DNA of 64,000 nucleotides. Origin: Rhodospirillales bacterium. GTDB taxonomy: Bacteria > Pseudomonadota > Alphaproteobacteria > Rhodospirillales > JASLQF01. A program made the position numbers and the translations under genes. Shown piece after piece: positions 32,127 to 40,849 of the stretch. Where the stretch lies: positions 1 through 64,000 of the forward strand of contig JASLQF010000068.1 of the NCBI GenBank assembly GCA_030744625.1, read 5' to 3'. The notes beneath the pieces were generated by a model. The model saw only the letters and a program-made list of their open reading frames with translations, was not told the DNA's origin and did not search any database. Within the stretch, counting starts at the first letter, position 1. Each line of letters opens with the position of its first letter.

Positions 32127-32168
32127 GCCGCCGACCTCCCGATCGAACGCCAGGATGTACCCCCCTCC

Positions 32169-33041
32169 TCACCCCGCGAACCGCGGCTCGGGGATTCCCT
32201 GGACGCCGAGGCCGTGGATGGCGTGCAGGCCGCCGGGGCGGGGCGCCGGGTCGGCGGCGCGCAGCGGCTCGGTCAACGACGTGACGTAGAGCACGTCGAG
32301 ATCGGCGCCGCCGAACATGACGCTGGTCGGGTGGTCGACGGGCACGTCGATGGTGCGCTCGAGGCTGCCGTCGGGGGCGAAGCGGCCGATCCGCCCGCCG
32401 AGCACGAAGGCGCACCACAGGTATCCCTCGGCGTCGACGGTGGCGCCGTCCGGCGCCGTGTCGAACTCGTCGGTGTCGGCGAAGGGCCGCTTGTTGGCGA
32501 GGGCGCCGCCCGTCACGTCGTAGTCGTAGGCGGAGATGAGGCGCGTCGGCGTGTCGGTGAAGTAAAACGTGGCGCCGTCGGGGCTCCAGCACGGGCCGTT
32601 GGAACAGATGATTCCGCTTTCCAGCACGTCCACGCTCAAATCCCGGTTAAGCCGGTAGAGATTGGCGTCGGGGGCGCTCAGGTCCTCGACGATGGTGCCG
32701 GCCAGGAGACGCCCCTGGCGGTCCACCTTGGCGTCGTTGAAGCGGATGCCGGGGGCCTCGACCAGCCCGGTGGCCAGGGGCTCACAGGCACCGCTTGCGA
32801 AGTCGAAGGCGTAAAAGCCGTCCTTGAGGGCGAGGACGGCGCCGCCTTGCTGGCGCAGGGCGATGGCGCCGATGTCGGAGGGCGTCGGCCAGCTTCGCAC
32901 GGCGCCACGGGCCGGATCGAGGCGGTGGATGGCGCGCCCCTTGATGTCGACCCAATAGAGGACGCGGGCAGCCGGGTCCCACAGCGGCCCCTCGCCGAGT
33001 TCGTCGTCGGGGACGCCGATGCGCTCGATCTCGATGCCCAT
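32169..33041 (-). CDS. SMP-30/gluconolactonase/LRE family protein
   Basis: A 290-residue six-bladed beta-propeller lactonase. Metal ligands are visible: Glu in DELGEGPLWD near residue 18, Asn in SNGPCWSPDG near 148 and Asp in APDGATVDAEGYLW near 200. The family hydrolyses sugar lactones such as gluconolactone. It lies just downstream of an SDR dehydrogenase on the same strand, a pair often seen in sugar oxidation (dehydrogenase then lactonase). The substrate is not determined. Confidence 0.88.
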   Translation of the reverse strand: MGIEIERIGVPDDELGEGPLWDPAARVLYWVDIKGRAIHRLDPARGAVRSWPTPSDIGAIALRQQGGAVLALKDGFYAFDFASGACEPLATGLVEAPGIRFNDAKVDRQGRLLAGTIVEDLSAPDANLYRLNRDLSVDVLESGIICSNGPCWSPDGATFYFTDTPTRLISAYDYDVTGGALANKRPFADTDEFDTAPDGATVDAEGYLWCAFVLGGRIGRFAPDGSLERTIDVPVDHPTSVMFGGADLDVLYVTSLTEPLRAADPAPRPGGLHAIHGLGVQGIPEPRFAG

Positions 33042-33069
33042 GGCCCGTGCCCCCTGCCCCCCTTGGCCC

Positions 33070-33828
33070 TCAAGCGGTGAGGCCGCCGTCGACCACCATC
33101 TCGGCGCCGGTGACGAAGGCGGACTCGTCGGAGGCCAGGTAGAGAACCATGGCGGCCACGTCGTCGACGTGGCCCAGGCGGCCGAGGGGGATCTGGCGCT
33201 TCAGGGTCTCCTCGGTGCGTTCCGGGTCACGGCTGGCGTCGATAAAGGCGCGCACCATCGGCGTGTCGACGAAGGAGGGATGCACCGAGTTGCAGCGGAT
33301 GGCGTACTTCTGACGCGCGCAATGCAGGGCCACCGACTTGGTAAGCAGCCTGACGCCCCCCTTGGAGGCGTTGTAGGCGGCCAGGTTGTAGCCGCCGATC
33401 AGGCCCGAGACCGACGACATGTTGATGATGGAGCCGCCGCCGCTTTCCTTCATGGCCATGACCCCGTGCTTGCACCCCAGGAAGACGCCGTCCAGGTTGA
33501 CCGCCATCACGTCGCGCCACTCCTCGAACGTCGTCTCCTCGACGTCCTTGAGGATGGCGATGCCGGCGCAGTTGACGAGCACGTCGAGACGCCCCATGCG
33601 CCCGACGGCGGCCGCCATGACGGCGATCCAGTCGTCTTCGCTGCGCACGTCGTGGCCGAGGAAATGGGTGTCGCCGCCGATGTCCCCGGCCACGGCGCCG
33701 CCCGCCGCCTCGTCGAGGTCGGTGATCATCACCCGGGCGCCCTCGGCGGCGAGCCGCCGCGCCACCGCCACGCCGAGGCCCGAGGCGCCGCCGGTGACCA
33801 GCGCCACCTTGCCGGCCACCCGGCTCAT
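33070..33828 (-). CDS. Short-chain dehydrogenase/reductase (SDR)
   Basis: A 252-residue classical SDR. The cofactor motif is TGGASGLG (residues 13-20), NAG is at LVNCAGIAI, the catalytic Ser is in INMSSVSGLIGG and YxxxK is YNASK. Asp37 in MITDLDEA suggests NAD(H) preference. The start at 33828 overlaps the stop of the upstream acyl-CoA dehydrogenase by 4 bases (ATGA), so the two are coupled. A role in beta-oxidation of an unusual acyl-CoA or in sugar oxidation is equally possible. Confidence 0.9.
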   Translation of the reverse strand: MSRVAGKVALVTGGASGLGVAVARRLAAEGARVMITDLDEAAGGAVAGDIGGDTHFLGHDVRSEDDWIAVMAAAVGRMGRLDVLVNCAGIAILKDVEETTFEEWRDVMAVNLDGVFLGCKHGVMAMKESGGGSIINMSSVSGLIGGYNLAAYNASKGGVRLLTKSVALHCARQKYAIRCNSVHPSFVDTPMVRAFIDASRDPERTEETLKRQIPLGRLGHVDDVAAMVLYLASDESAFVTGAEMVVDGGLTA

Positions 33829-34991
33829 GGGCCTTGGCCCGTCGCCGCCCCGCCGAGGGCCACGAAGCGTTCCAGGTGGTGGCCGGCGTCGCCGAACAGC
33901 GCGCCGATCATCGTCAGGCGCTTGAAATAGTGGCCGACGTCCAGCTCGTCGGTCATGCCCATGGCACCGTGCAGCTGCACGGCCTGCTGGCCGACCAGTT
34001 TCCCGGCCTCGCCGATCCGCACCTTGAGGGCCGAGGCGGCACGCCCCCGCGCCCCGGCGTCGGCGTCCGCCGGCGAGGCCGCCGCCCGGTAGGTGAGGGC
34101 ACGCGACAGCTCGCACGCCATGAACATGTCGACGACACGGTGCTGCAGGACCTGGAAGTCGCCGATGGGGACGCCGAACTGTTGACGCGTCCTCAGGTAT
34201 TCCCGCGTCGCCGCGATGAGCGCGTCCATGGCCCCCACCGCCTCCGCCGCGACAGCGACGATGGCGTCGTCGACGACGCGCTCGACGAGGGGCAGGCCGC
34301 CGCCGACGGCGCCCAGCACGTCGCCGCCGCCCACCCGCACCCCGGCCAGGCCGACCTCGGCGGCGCGTCTTCCGTCCTGGGTGGCGTAGGGACGCAGCGC
34401 CACGCCGTCGGCTTGGCGGTCGACCAGGAACAGCGTGATGCCGTCCGGCTGGCGCGCGGTACCCGAGGTGCGCGCCGAGACGACGATCCTGTCGGCGGCG
34501 GCGGCGTTGAGGACGACGCATTTATGGCCGTCGAGCACGTAGCCGCCGTCGCCACCTGTGTTCTCTTTCGCCGTCGTCTCGACATCGGCCAGGTTGAAGC
34601 GCGACTGGGGCTCGCCATGGGCAAGCGCCATCATGAGCCGGCCCTCGGCGAGCGGCGGCAGGAGGGCGTCTTTTTGCGCCTCGGCACCGGCCAGCGCCAC
34701 CAGGCCGCCGCCCAGCACCACGGACGGCACGTAGGGTTCGACCACCAGGCCGCGGCCGAAGGCCTCCATGAGCACGGCGACGTCGAGGAGCGAGCCGCCG
34801 AGGCCCCCATGGGCCTCGGGCAACGCCACGGCGAGCCAGCCGAGTTCGGCGAAGCGGGCCCAGTTTTCGCGGCCGAACCCGAGCTCGCCGGCGGCCAGCT
34901 TCCGGCGCGCCGCGAAGGTGTAATCGCGCTCGATGAAGCGCTCGGCGCTTTCCTTGAGCATCTTCTGCTCGTCGGTCAGGGAGAAATCCAT
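33825..34991 (-). CDS. Acyl-CoA dehydrogenase (second subunit-type)
   Basis: A 388-residue FAD-dependent acyl-CoA dehydrogenase. It begins MDFSLTDEQKMLKESAERF and has SLLDVAVLMEAFGRGLVVEPY and the C-terminal AVQLHGAMGMTDELDVGHYFKR. The usual FAD-contact segments in the middle are divergent (HKCVVLNAAAADRIVVSAR), as in pairs where two ACAD-like proteins form a heteromer. The ATG at 34991 overlaps the stop of the next upstream acyl-CoA dehydrogenase by one base. The tight pairing suggests a two-component ACAD such as those of steroid-type side-chain degradation. Confidence 0.88.
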   Translation of the reverse strand: MDFSLTDEQKMLKESAERFIERDYTFAARRKLAAGELGFGRENWARFAELGWLAVALPEAHGGLGGSLLDVAVLMEAFGRGLVVEPYVPSVVLGGGLVALAGAEAQKDALLPPLAEGRLMMALAHGEPQSRFNLADVETTAKENTGGDGGYVLDGHKCVVLNAAAADRIVVSARTSGTARQPDGITLFLVDRQADGVALRPYATQDGRRAAEVGLAGVRVGGGDVLGAVGGGLPLVERVVDDAIVAVAAEAVGAMDALIAATREYLRTRQQFGVPIGDFQVLQHRVVDMFMACELSRALTYRAAASPADADAGARGRAASALKVRIGEAGKLVGQQAVQLHGAMGMTDELDVGHYFKRLTMIGALFGDAGHHLERFVALGGAATGQGP

Positions 34992-36190
34992 CAAAACCCC
35001 AGGACCATCTTGGCGATGATGTTCTTCTGGATCTCGTTGGAGCCGCCGTAGATCGAGGCCTTGCGCCAGTTGAAGTAATGGGGCGCCAGGGGGGCGGCGT
35101 AGTCGGGGCCCACCGGCTCCTCGTTCCAGCCGTCTTCCAAGGCCTCGGGGACATAGGGGTGGGCGTAGTCGCCGACGGCCTCGACCAGAAGCTCGGTGAT
35201 GGCCTGTTGCAGCTCGGTCCCCTTGATCTTGAGCAGGGACGCCTCGGGGCCCGGCGGGCGCCCGGCGCTTTCCTCCGAGAGCACCTTGAGGACCACGGAT
35301 TCGAGTGCCAGCATGTCGATCTCGGCCATGGCGATCTTCTCGGCGAAACGCCGATCCTCGATCAGCGGCCGGCCGCCGGAGAGCTCACGGGCGGCGATCT
35401 CCTTGACCTTCATGAGCTGCTTCTTGGAGCGCCCGACGGCGGCGATGCCCGTGCGCTCGTGGCCGAGCAGGAACTTGGCGTAGGTCCAGCCCTTGCCCTC
35501 CTCGCCGATGCGGTTGGCCTGGGGCACCCGCACGTCGTCGAGAAAGACCTCGTTGATCTCGTCCGAGCCGCCGTCGATGGTGGTAATGGGACGTACCGTG
35601 ACGCCCGCGCTTTTCATGTCGATGAGCAGGAAGGAGATGCCGTTCTGCTTCTTTTCCTCGTCCGACGTGCGCACCAGGCAGAACATCATGTCGGCGTATT
35701 GGGCCATGGTCGTCCACGTCTTGGCGCCGTTGACCACGTAGTCGTCGCCGTCGGCCACAGCGCGGGTCTTCAGCGAGGCGAGGTCGGAGCCGGAGCCGGG
35801 TTCGGAGTAGCCCTGGCACCACCAGTCGTCGGTGGCCAGAATGCGCGGCAGGTATTTCTTTTTCTGTTGGTCGCTGCCGAAGGCCATGATGACCGGCGCC
35901 ACCATGCCCAGCCCGAAGGGAATGATGGCCGGCGTCGAGCCCATGGCGAGCTCTTCCTCGAAGATGTACTTCCGGATCGGCGTCCAGCCGGTGCCGCCGA
36001 ATTCCTCGGGCCACCCCGGCGCGATCCAGCCCCTTGCGTGCAGGATCTTCTGCCAGATGACGTAGTCCTGCCTGTCGAGCCGCCGCCCCGTCTCCACCTT
36101 GCGCTTGATGTCGGCGGGCAGGTTTTCGGCGATGAAGGCGCGGACCTCCTGGCGGAAGGCCTCGTCCGGTTCGCTCAGTCTGAGTTCCAT
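34991..36190 (-). CDS. Acyl-CoA dehydrogenase
   Basis: A 399-residue acyl-CoA dehydrogenase. WCQGYSEPGSGSDLASLKTRA and TWTTMAQYADMMFCLVRT are the FAD/substrate segments, GSDEINEVFLDDVRVP is the hinge, and KASIYGGSNEIQKNIIAKMVLG is the classical C-terminus. The start at 36190 (MELRLSEPDEAF) gives the usual length; a short upstream extension to 36223 lacks support. It is the first gene of a unit with a second ACAD and an SDR, all coupled. Confidence 0.92.
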   Translation of the reverse strand: MELRLSEPDEAFRQEVRAFIAENLPADIKRKVETGRRLDRQDYVIWQKILHARGWIAPGWPEEFGGTGWTPIRKYIFEEELAMGSTPAIIPFGLGMVAPVIMAFGSDQQKKKYLPRILATDDWWCQGYSEPGSGSDLASLKTRAVADGDDYVVNGAKTWTTMAQYADMMFCLVRTSDEEKKQNGISFLLIDMKSAGVTVRPITTIDGGSDEINEVFLDDVRVPQANRIGEEGKGWTYAKFLLGHERTGIAAVGRSKKQLMKVKEIAARELSGGRPLIEDRRFAEKIAMAEIDMLALESVVLKVLSEESAGRPPGPEASLLKIKGTELQQAITELLVEAVGDYAHPYVPEALEDGWNEEPVGPDYAAPLAPHYFNWRKASIYGGSNEIQKNIIAKMVLGF

Positions 36191-36235
36191 GGCTTTCAAC
36201 ACTCGGTGCGGCTGCGCTATCATCGGCGCGGTCCA

Positions 36236-36269
36236 ATAATCGAAGCTGGCCCATAATCGAAGCTGGCCC
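36236..36269 (+). repeat. 17-bp perfect tandem duplication before SDR start
   Basis: ATAATCGAAGCTGGCCC occurs twice in a row, ending one base before the ATG at 36271, inside the divergent promoter region shared with the acyl-CoA dehydrogenase. It covers the ribosome-binding position of the SDR gene, and neither copy contains a good Shine-Dalgarno match. Confidence 0.8.
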
Positions 36270-36270
36270 C

Positions 36271-37056
36271 ATGAAATACAACAAGCTCTTCGATCTTACC
36301 GGCAAGGTGGCGGTGATCACCGGCTCCACCAAGGGCATCGGCAAGGCGATCGCCGAGGCCATGGCGGCGGCCGGCGCCCGGGTGGTGATCTCCAGCCGCA
36401 AGGAGGACGCCTGCCGGCGCGTCGCCGCCGAGATCACGCAAGCGGGCGGCGAGGCCGTGGCGCTGCCCTGCAACGTCTCCCACAAAGAGCAATTGCAAGG
36501 CCTGGTGGACGGCGCCATCGGGCACTGGGGGCGCATCGACGTGCTGGTCTGCAACGCCGCCGTCAACCCCTACTTCGGGCCGATGTCGGAGATCCCCGAC
36601 GAGGCCTACGACAAGACCATGGAGACCAACGTCAAGAGCGTGCTGTGGCTGTGCAACATGGCGATCCCGGCCATGGCCGGGCGCGGCGACGGCTCGGTCA
36701 TCGTGGTTTCCTCCATCGCCGGCCTGAAGGGCCACGGCAAGCTCGGCATCTATGGGCTTTCCAAGGCCGCCAACCTCCAGCTCGTGCGCAACCTGGCCGT
36801 CGAGTGGGGGCGCCACAACGTGCGCGTCAACTGCCTGGCGCCCGGGTTGGTGCGCACCGACATGGCGCGCGCCCTGTGGGAGGACGCGGACGCCCACGCC
36901 CAGGCCGTCGAGGCCTATCCGCTGGGCCGCCTCGGCGAGCCCGAGGACATCGCCGGCGCCGCCGTGTTCCTGGCCTCCGACGCCGGGCGCTTCGTCACCG
37001 GCCACACCCTGGTCGTCGACGGCGGCGCCACCGTCATGAGCGGGCGCTATACGTGA
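36271..37056 (+). CDS. Short-chain dehydrogenase/reductase (SDR)
   Basis: A 261-residue classical SDR with TGSTKGIG (residues 18-25), NAAVNPYFGP, SSIAGLKGHG and YGLSK as cofactor and catalytic motifs. Arg43 in ISSRKEDA favours NADP(H). It shows the layout of DHRS4-like carbonyl reductases (CNVSHKEQLQGLVDGA). It is transcribed divergently from the acyl-CoA dehydrogenases, 80 bp apart. The start is unusual in lacking a visible ribosome site because of the tandem repeat in front of it. Confidence 0.9.
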   Translation: MKYNKLFDLTGKVAVITGSTKGIGKAIAEAMAAAGARVVISSRKEDACRRVAAEITQAGGEAVALPCNVSHKEQLQGLVDGAIGHWGRIDVLVCNAAVNPYFGPMSEIPDEAYDKTMETNVKSVLWLCNMAIPAMAGRGDGSVIVVSSIAGLKGHGKLGIYGLSKAANLQLVRNLAVEWGRHNVRVNCLAPGLVRTDMARALWEDADAHAQAVEAYPLGRLGEPEDIAGAAVFLASDAGRFVTGHTLVVDGGATVMSGRYT

Positions 37057-37158
37057 AGGCAAGCGGCGCGGCCCCGACGGTGCCGGCTTCGCGCCCCGAA
37101 GCGAACGCCGGGCCGGTCATGCCGCCAGGGGCGTAGCCATAAGCGAACATTGGGCGAA

Positions 37159-37743
37159 TTATAATTCCGGCGGGGAACATTCCCGGGCCAGCAGCACGGC
37201 GTCCCCGTCCCGGTAATGCAAGGTCGGGTGTGGGACCACGGCGCGCCGGTCGAGTTCCCGGAAGCCAAGCTTCCGATACAACCTCATGGCTCCGACGTTG
37301 CGCTCGAAACAAATGAGGCTGATGCGCCGAAGGGAGAGGCCCCTGGCTCGCCGGTTCACCGCCTCCATCAAGGCCGCCCCGATTCCCGCGTTGCGGTACT
37401 GCTCGACGACTGCCATGGCGGACAAGTAGAGGCTGCCGTAATCCTCCAGCTCGCTGTAAGGTTTCAGCACCGGATCGCTTTCCGGTTCGGCGTCCGGGTC
37501 CTCCTCCATGCCGAAACCGTGGGCCATCCCGACAGTGTCGCCTTCCCGCTCCGCGATCAGACAATTTTCATAGGAGAAGGCCACGCCCTGGCGGGCATAG
37601 CGACGAGCCCCCGCCTCGATGACCGTCTCGCCGGGCCCGCCAACCTTGCTCCAGATGTATTCGGCCAACCCGTCGGACGAGATGAGAAAAAGGCGGGCGA
37701 TTTCCGCACTGTCTTCCTTTACGGCTTGGCGGATATGGATCAT
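37159..37743 (-). CDS. GNAT family N-acetyltransferase
   Basis: A 194-residue GNAT protein. The acetyl-CoA loop is VVEQYRNAGIGAALMEAV (about residues 113-130; Q/RxxGxG/A pattern), preceded by the strand LYLSAMAV and followed by ICFERNVGAMRLYRKLGF. An acidic insertion (MEEDPDAEPESDP) lies between strands. The ATG has AGGGG 5 bases upstream. The acceptor substrate is unknown. Convergent with the SDR. Confidence 0.88.
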   Translation of the reverse strand: MIHIRQAVKEDSAEIARLFLISSDGLAEYIWSKVGGPGETVIEAGARRYARQGVAFSYENCLIAEREGDTVGMAHGFGMEEDPDAEPESDPVLKPYSELEDYGSLYLSAMAVVEQYRNAGIGAALMEAVNRRARGLSLRRISLICFERNVGAMRLYRKLGFRELDRRAVVPHPTLHYRDGDAVLLARECSPPEL

Positions 37744-38055
37744 GACGCCCCTTGCTTTACTCGGATCAATGGCAAGAGTTTAGCGTAAAATATGCCGATC
37801 CCGTCACGTCTGCCTTCAGGGGTGAAGCGGACGGAAATCAACAGCCCTCGGATTGCCCGCTTGAACGGCCTTTTTTAGGCCAAATTAGTATAATTCGTAG
37901 AATCGCTGTTTTTGACTAAGATCAAAGAAAACCCCTCCACGATGCCGCAATAGTTCCCGCCGTCCGCTTGGCGCCTGGCGGGCAATCGAGTTTTGTTGTC
38001 TGCCGGTGGGGTGGGAGACAAAGTTATCTAACTTGCAAAGAATCCTGGGGATCCG
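37744..38055. other. Promoter region of the ior/kor cluster
   Basis: About 310 bp. At 37808-37832 there is a hairpin, GTCTGCCTTCA with TGAAGCGGAC around GGGG, resembling the GTCCGCTT hairpins near 1.1-1.26 kb. From 37870 to 37930 the DNA is AT-rich and contains the FNR-type box. No gene is seen. Confidence 0.5.
37912..37925 (+). promoter_or_regulatory. FNR/CRP-family box upstream of iorA
   Basis: TTGACTAAGATCAA matches TTGAT-N4-ATCAA with one difference, the same TTGAC half-site as the box before dsrA. It lies 130 bp upstream of iorA, within AT-rich DNA. Low-oxygen control would suit the oxygen-sensitive ferredoxin oxidoreductases downstream. Confidence 0.55.
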
Positions 38056-39879
38056 ATGAATAAGCCTGATTCCGCGCGGCCCGGCGAAAAGCTGACCAAC
38101 CAGCCGCGGCCCATGACCGGCAACGAAGCCATTGCCCGTGGCGCCTGGGAAGCCGGCGTCAAGGTTACGGCGGCCTATCCGGGCACGCCGAGCACCGAAA
38201 TTCTCGAGAACATGGCCACCTATGACCCCGAGGACGTGGTGGCCCATTGGTCGACCAACGAGAAAGTATCCGTCGATACGGCGATCGGCGCCTCGCTGTC
38301 GGGTGTGCGGGCGATGGCGTCCATGAAACATGTCGGCCTGAACGTGGCCGCCGATTCGGTCATGTCCGTCACCTACATCGGCGTCCACGCCGGTTTGGTG
38401 ATCGTGGTTTGCGACGACCCGGGGCTCCATAGTTCGCAAAACGAGCAGGACACCCGCGTCTTCGCCAGACTCGCCAACATTCCCGTCCTGGAGCCGGCGG
38501 ACGCTCAGGAAGCACTCGACTTCACCCGCCTCGCCTTCGATCTCAGTGAAACTTTCGATACGCCGGTCATCGTCCGGGCCACCACCCGGCTGTCCCACAC
38601 GCGAAGCCCGGTGTTCGTGGGGACAAGGAAAGAAGCGGAAGCCAAGGGCTGGGTCGACGATTCCAAGAAAACCGTGATGATCCCTGGTCACGCGCGCATG
38701 CGCCATCCCCTGGTGGTCGAACGGGTCGAAAAATTAGAGGATTATTTCTCCAATTCACCCCTCAACCGTTGGGACAAGGGCGACAGCGGCTTTGGCATTG
38801 TTACCCACGGCACCTGCTATCCCTACGTCAAGGAGGTCGTGCCGAAAGCCAGCATCCTGAAACTCGCCGCCTCTTATCCCCTGCCTGAAAAGCTGATCCG
38901 CGAATTTGCCGCGACCGTCGAGCGGGTCATCGTGGTCGAGGAATTGGAACCGGTCCTGGAGGTGGAAATCCGCGCCCTCGGCATCGAAGCCGAAGGCAAG
39001 GCTTTTTTCCCGAGGATCGGCGAATTGCCGCCCGAGCTTGTCCGTGAAGGGCTCGCCAAGGCGGGCCTGATCGATGCCCCGCCGGCGGCCCATGACTGGG
39101 AAGTCGAGCCCATCATGCGCCCGCCCGTTCTATGCGCGGGATGCCCGCACACGACCAGCTATATGGCGCTGCGCGCCATCGATGCGCTGGTGCCGGGCGA
39201 TATCGGCTGTTACACCCTGGCCGCGGTCGAACCGCTCAAGTCAATCGACGCCACGGTTTGCATGGGGGCCAGCATCGGCAACGCCATCGGCATGGCCAAA
39301 GCCAATTCCACCGAGCGGCCCATCGTCGCCACCATCGGCGATTCAACCTTCCTTCATTCGGGGATTCCGCCTCTCATCGACGCCGTCTACAACAACGCCG
39401 ACATCACGGTCATGATCCTCGACAACAAGATCACTGCCATGACCGGCGGCCAGAACCATCCGGGCACGGGCAAGACGCTGCGGGGCGAAGAGACTCACGC
39501 GGTCGAATACGAGGAACTGTGCCGTTCAATAGGCGTGAAATGGGTCAAAACGGTCGATTCCTACGACACCGGAGAACTCTTCCAGGCGCTCCGGGAAGCA
39601 ACCGAATTCAGGGGCGTTTCGGTTTTGATTTCAAACCGGCCCTGTGTCCTCGACCCGGTAAAGATCAAAGGGCCGACACTGGTCGTAAAAGCCGCCACCT
39701 GCACCGCCTGCCAGGCCTGCATGAATCTGGGCTGCCCGGCCATCACCTGGATCGACGAACTGTTCGAAGACAAACACAAGGTGGAAATCAATCCGGTCTC
39801 GTGCATCGGCTGCACTTTGTGCGCTCAGATTTGTCCCACCGATTGCATCCAACCCCTGGCCCAACCGGCACCATCGTGA
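38056..39879 (+). CDS. iorA: Indolepyruvate ferredoxin oxidoreductase, alpha subunit
   Basis: A 607-residue TPP- and iron-sulfur enzyme that oxidatively decarboxylates aryl pyruvates to aryl-acetyl-CoA with ferredoxin as acceptor. The N-terminal pyrimidine-binding half begins TGNEAIARGAWEAGVKVTAAYPGTPS. The TPP domain has CAGCPHTTSY near residue 356 and the GDSTFLHSG...ILDNKITAMTG motif near 432-460. Two C-terminal [4Fe-4S] sets are CTACQACMNLGCP and CIGCTLCAQICP. Eleven bases separate it from the next gene. First gene of a five-gene cluster behind an FNR-type box. Confidence 0.93.
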   Translation: MNKPDSARPGEKLTNQPRPMTGNEAIARGAWEAGVKVTAAYPGTPSTEILENMATYDPEDVVAHWSTNEKVSVDTAIGASLSGVRAMASMKHVGLNVAADSVMSVTYIGVHAGLVIVVCDDPGLHSSQNEQDTRVFARLANIPVLEPADAQEALDFTRLAFDLSETFDTPVIVRATTRLSHTRSPVFVGTRKEAEAKGWVDDSKKTVMIPGHARMRHPLVVERVEKLEDYFSNSPLNRWDKGDSGFGIVTHGTCYPYVKEVVPKASILKLAASYPLPEKLIREFAATVERVIVVEELEPVLEVEIRALGIEAEGKAFFPRIGELPPELVREGLAKAGLIDAPPAAHDWEVEPIMRPPVLCAGCPHTTSYMALRAIDALVPGDIGCYTLAAVEPLKSIDATVCMGASIGNAIGMAKANSTERPIVATIGDSTFLHSGIPPLIDAVYNNADITVMILDNKITAMTGGQNHPGTGKTLRGEETHAVEYEELCRSIGVKWVKTVDSYDTGELFQALREATEFRGVSVLISNRPCVLDPVKIKGPTLVVKAATCTACQACMNLGCPAITWIDELFEDKHKVEINPVSCIGCTLCAQICPTDCIQPLAQPAPS

Positions 39880-39889
39880 GTATCAGCCG

Positions 39890-40849
39890 ATGAACAGGCA
39901 ATTGGTTCAAGACGTCAAAGCCGAAAAAGGCGCTACATCCCGGAAAGCGGCGACGACCAGGAACGTATTGATCGTCGGCGTCGGCGGCCAGGGCGTCATC
40001 ATGATTTCCAAGGTGCTGGCGCTGTTGTGCCAATCCCAGGGCTATCAGGTTAAGCAAAGCGAGGTCCACGGCATGGCCAAACGGGGCGGTGGCGTGTTCT
40101 GCCACGTCCGTTTCGGCGAAGAGGTCTGGTCCCCGACCATCCCCATGGGCGAAGCCGACATGCTCATCGCCCTCGAATGGGCCGAAGGGTTGCGCTGGCT
40201 GCCGTTCCTGAGACCGGAAACCGGTATTTTCATCGCCGACACGCAACGCATCGTGCCGCCCTTCGCGTGTCGCAACCGCGCGGTGGGCGCACAAACCGCC
40301 TACGCCAAGGAGACCCCGGCGGAAATCTTGGAAAAAGTGTCCGACGGTTACGCCCTCGACGCCGGCGGGTTCGCCAGTGAACTGGGCGATGCCCGCGCCG
40401 CCAACACCATCCTTTTGGGCGCCTTGTCGGCGAGCCTGGATTTCGCCGACGAGGACTGGCTGAAGATCATCGCCAAGTTCGTCCCCAAAGGGTCCGAGAA
40501 AGTCAATGAACGGGCCTTCGGGAAAGGCCGCGACTGGATCGAGGAAGTCCGCAACAACCCGGATGAAATGCTGCCCGATGCGCCGCCACCGGCGATGCCG
40601 GCAATGCCGGCCGGGGATGTCGAAATCAACCTCGAAATTGTCGATGCCTGGTGCAAAAGCTGCAATATCTGCGTGCGGCTGTGCCCGGAACGCTGCCTGG
40701 AACTCAACGAACTACAGATCGTCCGCTTGAATGACCCGGACGCCTGCACCGGTTGCCGGCTTTGCGAATGGCTTTGTCCCGACTTCGCCATCACCGTCAA
40801 CCGGGTGCGCCTGAACAACAACAGGAAAGGCAAAAGGGAAGCCGCCTGA
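39890..40849 (+). CDS. iorB: IorB-type gamma subunit fused to a 2x[4Fe-4S] ferredoxin domain
   Basis: A 319-residue fusion. Residues about 25-215 are the POR/IOR gamma (IorB) domain, NVLIVGVGGQGVIMISKVLA, then EVHGMAKRGGGVFCHVRFG. After a Pro/Ala/Met linker (DAPPPAMPAMPAG) the last 70 residues are a two-cluster ferredoxin, CKSCNICVRLCP and CTGCRLCEWLCP, equal to a KorD-type delta subunit. The fusion could serve both the IOR alpha subunit upstream and the KOR subunits downstream. The stop is directly followed by the korA ATG. Confidence 0.88.
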   Translation: MNRQLVQDVKAEKGATSRKAATTRNVLIVGVGGQGVIMISKVLALLCQSQGYQVKQSEVHGMAKRGGGVFCHVRFGEEVWSPTIPMGEADMLIALEWAEGLRWLPFLRPETGIFIADTQRIVPPFACRNRAVGAQTAYAKETPAEILEKVSDGYALDAGGFASELGDARAANTILLGALSASLDFADEDWLKIIAKFVPKGSEKVNERAFGKGRDWIEEVRNNPDEMLPDAPPPAMPAMPAGDVEINLEIVDAWCKSCNICVRLCPERCLELNELQIVRLNDPDACTGCRLCEWLCPDFAITVNRVRLNNNRKGKREAA

